This document shows, in pieces, positions 19,033 to 20,584 of a stretch of DNA of 20,584 bases; within the stretch, counting starts at the first letter, position 1; every line of letters begins with the position of its first letter. This DNA is from Oppiella nova. Its lineage: Eukaryota > Arthropoda > Arachnida > Sarcoptiformes > Oppiidae. The notes under the pieces are model-generated. The model saw only the letters and a list, made by a program, of their open reading frames with translations. It was not told the origin of the DNA and did no database searches. The translations under genes were made by a program, and so were the position numbers. The stretch spans positions 1 through 20,584 of the forward strand of contig CAJPVJ010000774.1 of assembly GCA_905397405.1 (NCBI GenBank), written 5' to 3'.

Positions 19033-19815
19033 CATAATGTAAAAATATTGTTTAATAAATTTAAATCTATTTTTAATGACAAACAAAATAATCAATCATA
19101 GTCTCTAAAAATAATATTTTCCTTAAAGTACTCATACAGTCTTAACTAAATGTTGTCATCAATTAGCTGTAATTAGTAAAAATATCAAGGAAAAGTGCTA
19201 AGAGCTTTTCCAAAAACCTTTTTATTTATATGCGAAATTCCTCATAAACCAAATAACCTTGGTGCTAATTAGCTTTTAATATATAAAGTATCAAACTTCA
19301 TTAAAAATAGTTTTACGTTAATTAACATCAAATAAAAATTAATGTCTATTGTAATATTTTTAATCTTTAAGAAAATATTAATTATAATCCATTGATAAAT
19401 ATTTTCATCGAAATTTCGTAATAAGTAATCATAAGTTGTAATAGCTTACAATATAAAGATTAATATAATTAGTCACCATTTGTGACTATTTTTGATAATA
19501 ATAAAAAAATTCAATTTTCAAGCAAACAAGTGATGTAATCATATAATAATTGTACTCAAAAAGTGATAATAATTATAAGCTATCTGTAACTATAGATATT
19601 AATATTTCGTGCACCTTTATTGCACTATGATTATTGTGATACTATTATTAACTATAACATTGTAGAAATTTAAGTAATTTGGGTACAAATATATTTAATG
19701 AATATTAAATTTGTTGATAATTATTTAAACAATTATAGTCTAATTGATAAGTTTGGGAAAGACTATCATATAAAAGGAATTGTGTTTATAAAAAAATATA
19801 GTATAACACTTGAAA
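19033..19815. other. long AT-rich spacer, no gene seen
   Basis: 783 bp without coding bias. The first part keeps a C/B-type 3' flank motif (CCTTAAAGTACTCATACAG near 19120). A small hairpin GGAAAAG/CTTTTCC lies at 19189-19211 with a 9-nt loop. A TATA-like TTTATAAAAA lies near 19785, about 30 bp before the next start. The GTCATGG motif of the other genes is not seen. Confidence 0.5.
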
Positions 19816-20584
19816 ATGAGCAAGAAAGTGGATAAAATATGTGATGTGTGTGGTGATATCGCATTAGGTATGTCGATGTTTATTAATTATAGTTATTTAA
19901 CTAATAAAAATATTCTGAAAATTAAATCTAGCCAGAAACTTTGGGGCAATAGCTTGCGAATCGTGCAAAGCATTTTTTAGACGGACTGCAAATAAAAATA
20001 TTGTAAAACATGACAATCAAATGAATTAATTTTTATTATATTATTATAATTGTTATCTCATCAGGAACTGGAGTGTCCATCGGATGGTGATTGCGATATT
20101 GATGTCCAATCGCGAGCATTATGTCAAAAGTGTAGGCTTAATAAATGTTTGGCTATTGGCATGAAAAAGGTAGTTTTAAAAACAAATAACATGTATAATA
20201 TATTTGTATTCAGGTACAATTTTAAAAATGCTATAAATTATTTGTATTATGCAACAGGAATTCATACGGAGTGATGAGGAAAATAAACTGAGAAAGCATG
20301 ATTAGAGAAAATAAACGCAAACGAAAACAATTGTATGAGAGATACAAATGTATGGTCTCGTCGGCCACCGACTGGCCCCCAAATGGACAGACACTTCATG
20401 ACAGAAACCATGAGATTTACTGTCAAGAGATCGATAACCTAATTGACAGCCCTTTGAACATCAGCGACGATGCGCTAAACCACGAGATTATGGAAATTGA
20501 AACGTATGTCACAAATGGCTTCAATAATATACTCATACAAAGTCTGCGACAAAAGTCATACCAACACCCGATTACACCGGTATT
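19816..20584 (+). CDS. HR96/NR1J-like nuclear receptor, partial, frame disrupted
   Basis: Exons 19816-19867, 19932-20002, 20065-20169 and 20258 to the window end follow the same phases as the array. Fingers: ICDVCGD, CESCKAFFRRT (P-box ESCKA, the standard NR1J form), CPSDGDC, CQKCRLNKC. Exon 4 starts EFIRSDEENKLRKHD, then meets TAG at 20303. From 20307 another frame is open to the edge and reads ENKRKRKQLYERY, then NISDDALNHEIMEIETYV, which is homologous to the hinge and early LBD of the others. Compared with paralogs, two bases are missing in the LIEEN codons. No alternative acceptor with the right phase is visible. The downstream part has GC-rich codons unlike the array. It may be a recent pseudogene, an assembly error or a spliced variant not seen here. 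Confidence 0.75.

Noticed and set aside
1-20584. Viral, retroviral or LINE sequence, CRISPR array, tRNA or rRNA genes
   Set aside because: No reverse transcriptase, integrase, capsid or protease motifs, no long terminal repeats, no regularly spaced repeats and no cloverleaf candidates were recognised by eye.

Overview
The window is eukaryotic, AT-rich, and built of small intron-split genes (introns mostly 60-120 bp). Its centre is a tandem array of nuclear hormone receptor genes on the + strand. Each gene has the same seven-exon plan: a two-zinc-finger DNA-binding domain over exons 1-3, hinge plus first half of the ligand-binding domain (LBD) in a long exon 4, and the rest of the LBD in exons 5-7. 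The last, partial gene has the P-box ESCKA, typical of the HR96/DAF-12/NHR-8 (NR1J) group. That group, the tiny introns and the low GC suggest an arthropod, possibly an acariform mite. The organism is inference only.

Layout. 1-1718: (GA)n microsatellite and the last three recognisable exons of an unidentified + strand gene, with a palindromic DNA element in one intron. 1939-2136: one terminal exon of an unidentified - strand gene. 2771-4527: receptor A1. 4845-5075: relic of another A-type receptor start. 5260-5783: - strand TIL-domain (cysteine-rich protease-inhibitor-like) gene. 6149-6291: 52-bp-arm foldback. 6669-8379: A2. 8649-10460: B1. 10647-12568: C1, with a MITE in intron 1. 12578-12680: relic tail of an A-type gene. 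12868-13123: tandem 128-bp duplication of promoter and start. 13102-14934: B2, a pseudogene. 15060-15206: relic of a C-type promoter and exon 1. 15287-17089: B3. 17257-19032: C2. 19816 to the window end: an ESCKA-type receptor, partial, with a frame break.

The genes and relics together suggest a three-gene repeating unit, A-B-C, duplicated at least three times and then eroded by deletions: A2-B1-C1, then A(relic)-B2(pseudogene)-C(relic), then B3-C2. Two patterns stand out. First, the P-box, the part of the recognition helix that reads DNA, differs across paralogs (ESCKA, EPCKA, GPCKA, EPCKH, GPCKS, SSCKS) while all eight zinc-binding cysteines are kept. Second, exon relationships conflict: the DNA-binding exons group one way and the LBD exons another, and some blocks are nearly identical at the nucleotide level, which points to gene conversion.

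If expressed, these proteins would be nuclear, ligand-responsive transcription factors. In HR96-like receptors of other animals the roles are xenobiotic and lipid sensing. The A-type members have lost the AF-2 activation motif kept in B, C and pseudogene copies, so they may act differently. No viral or retroviral element was recognised.
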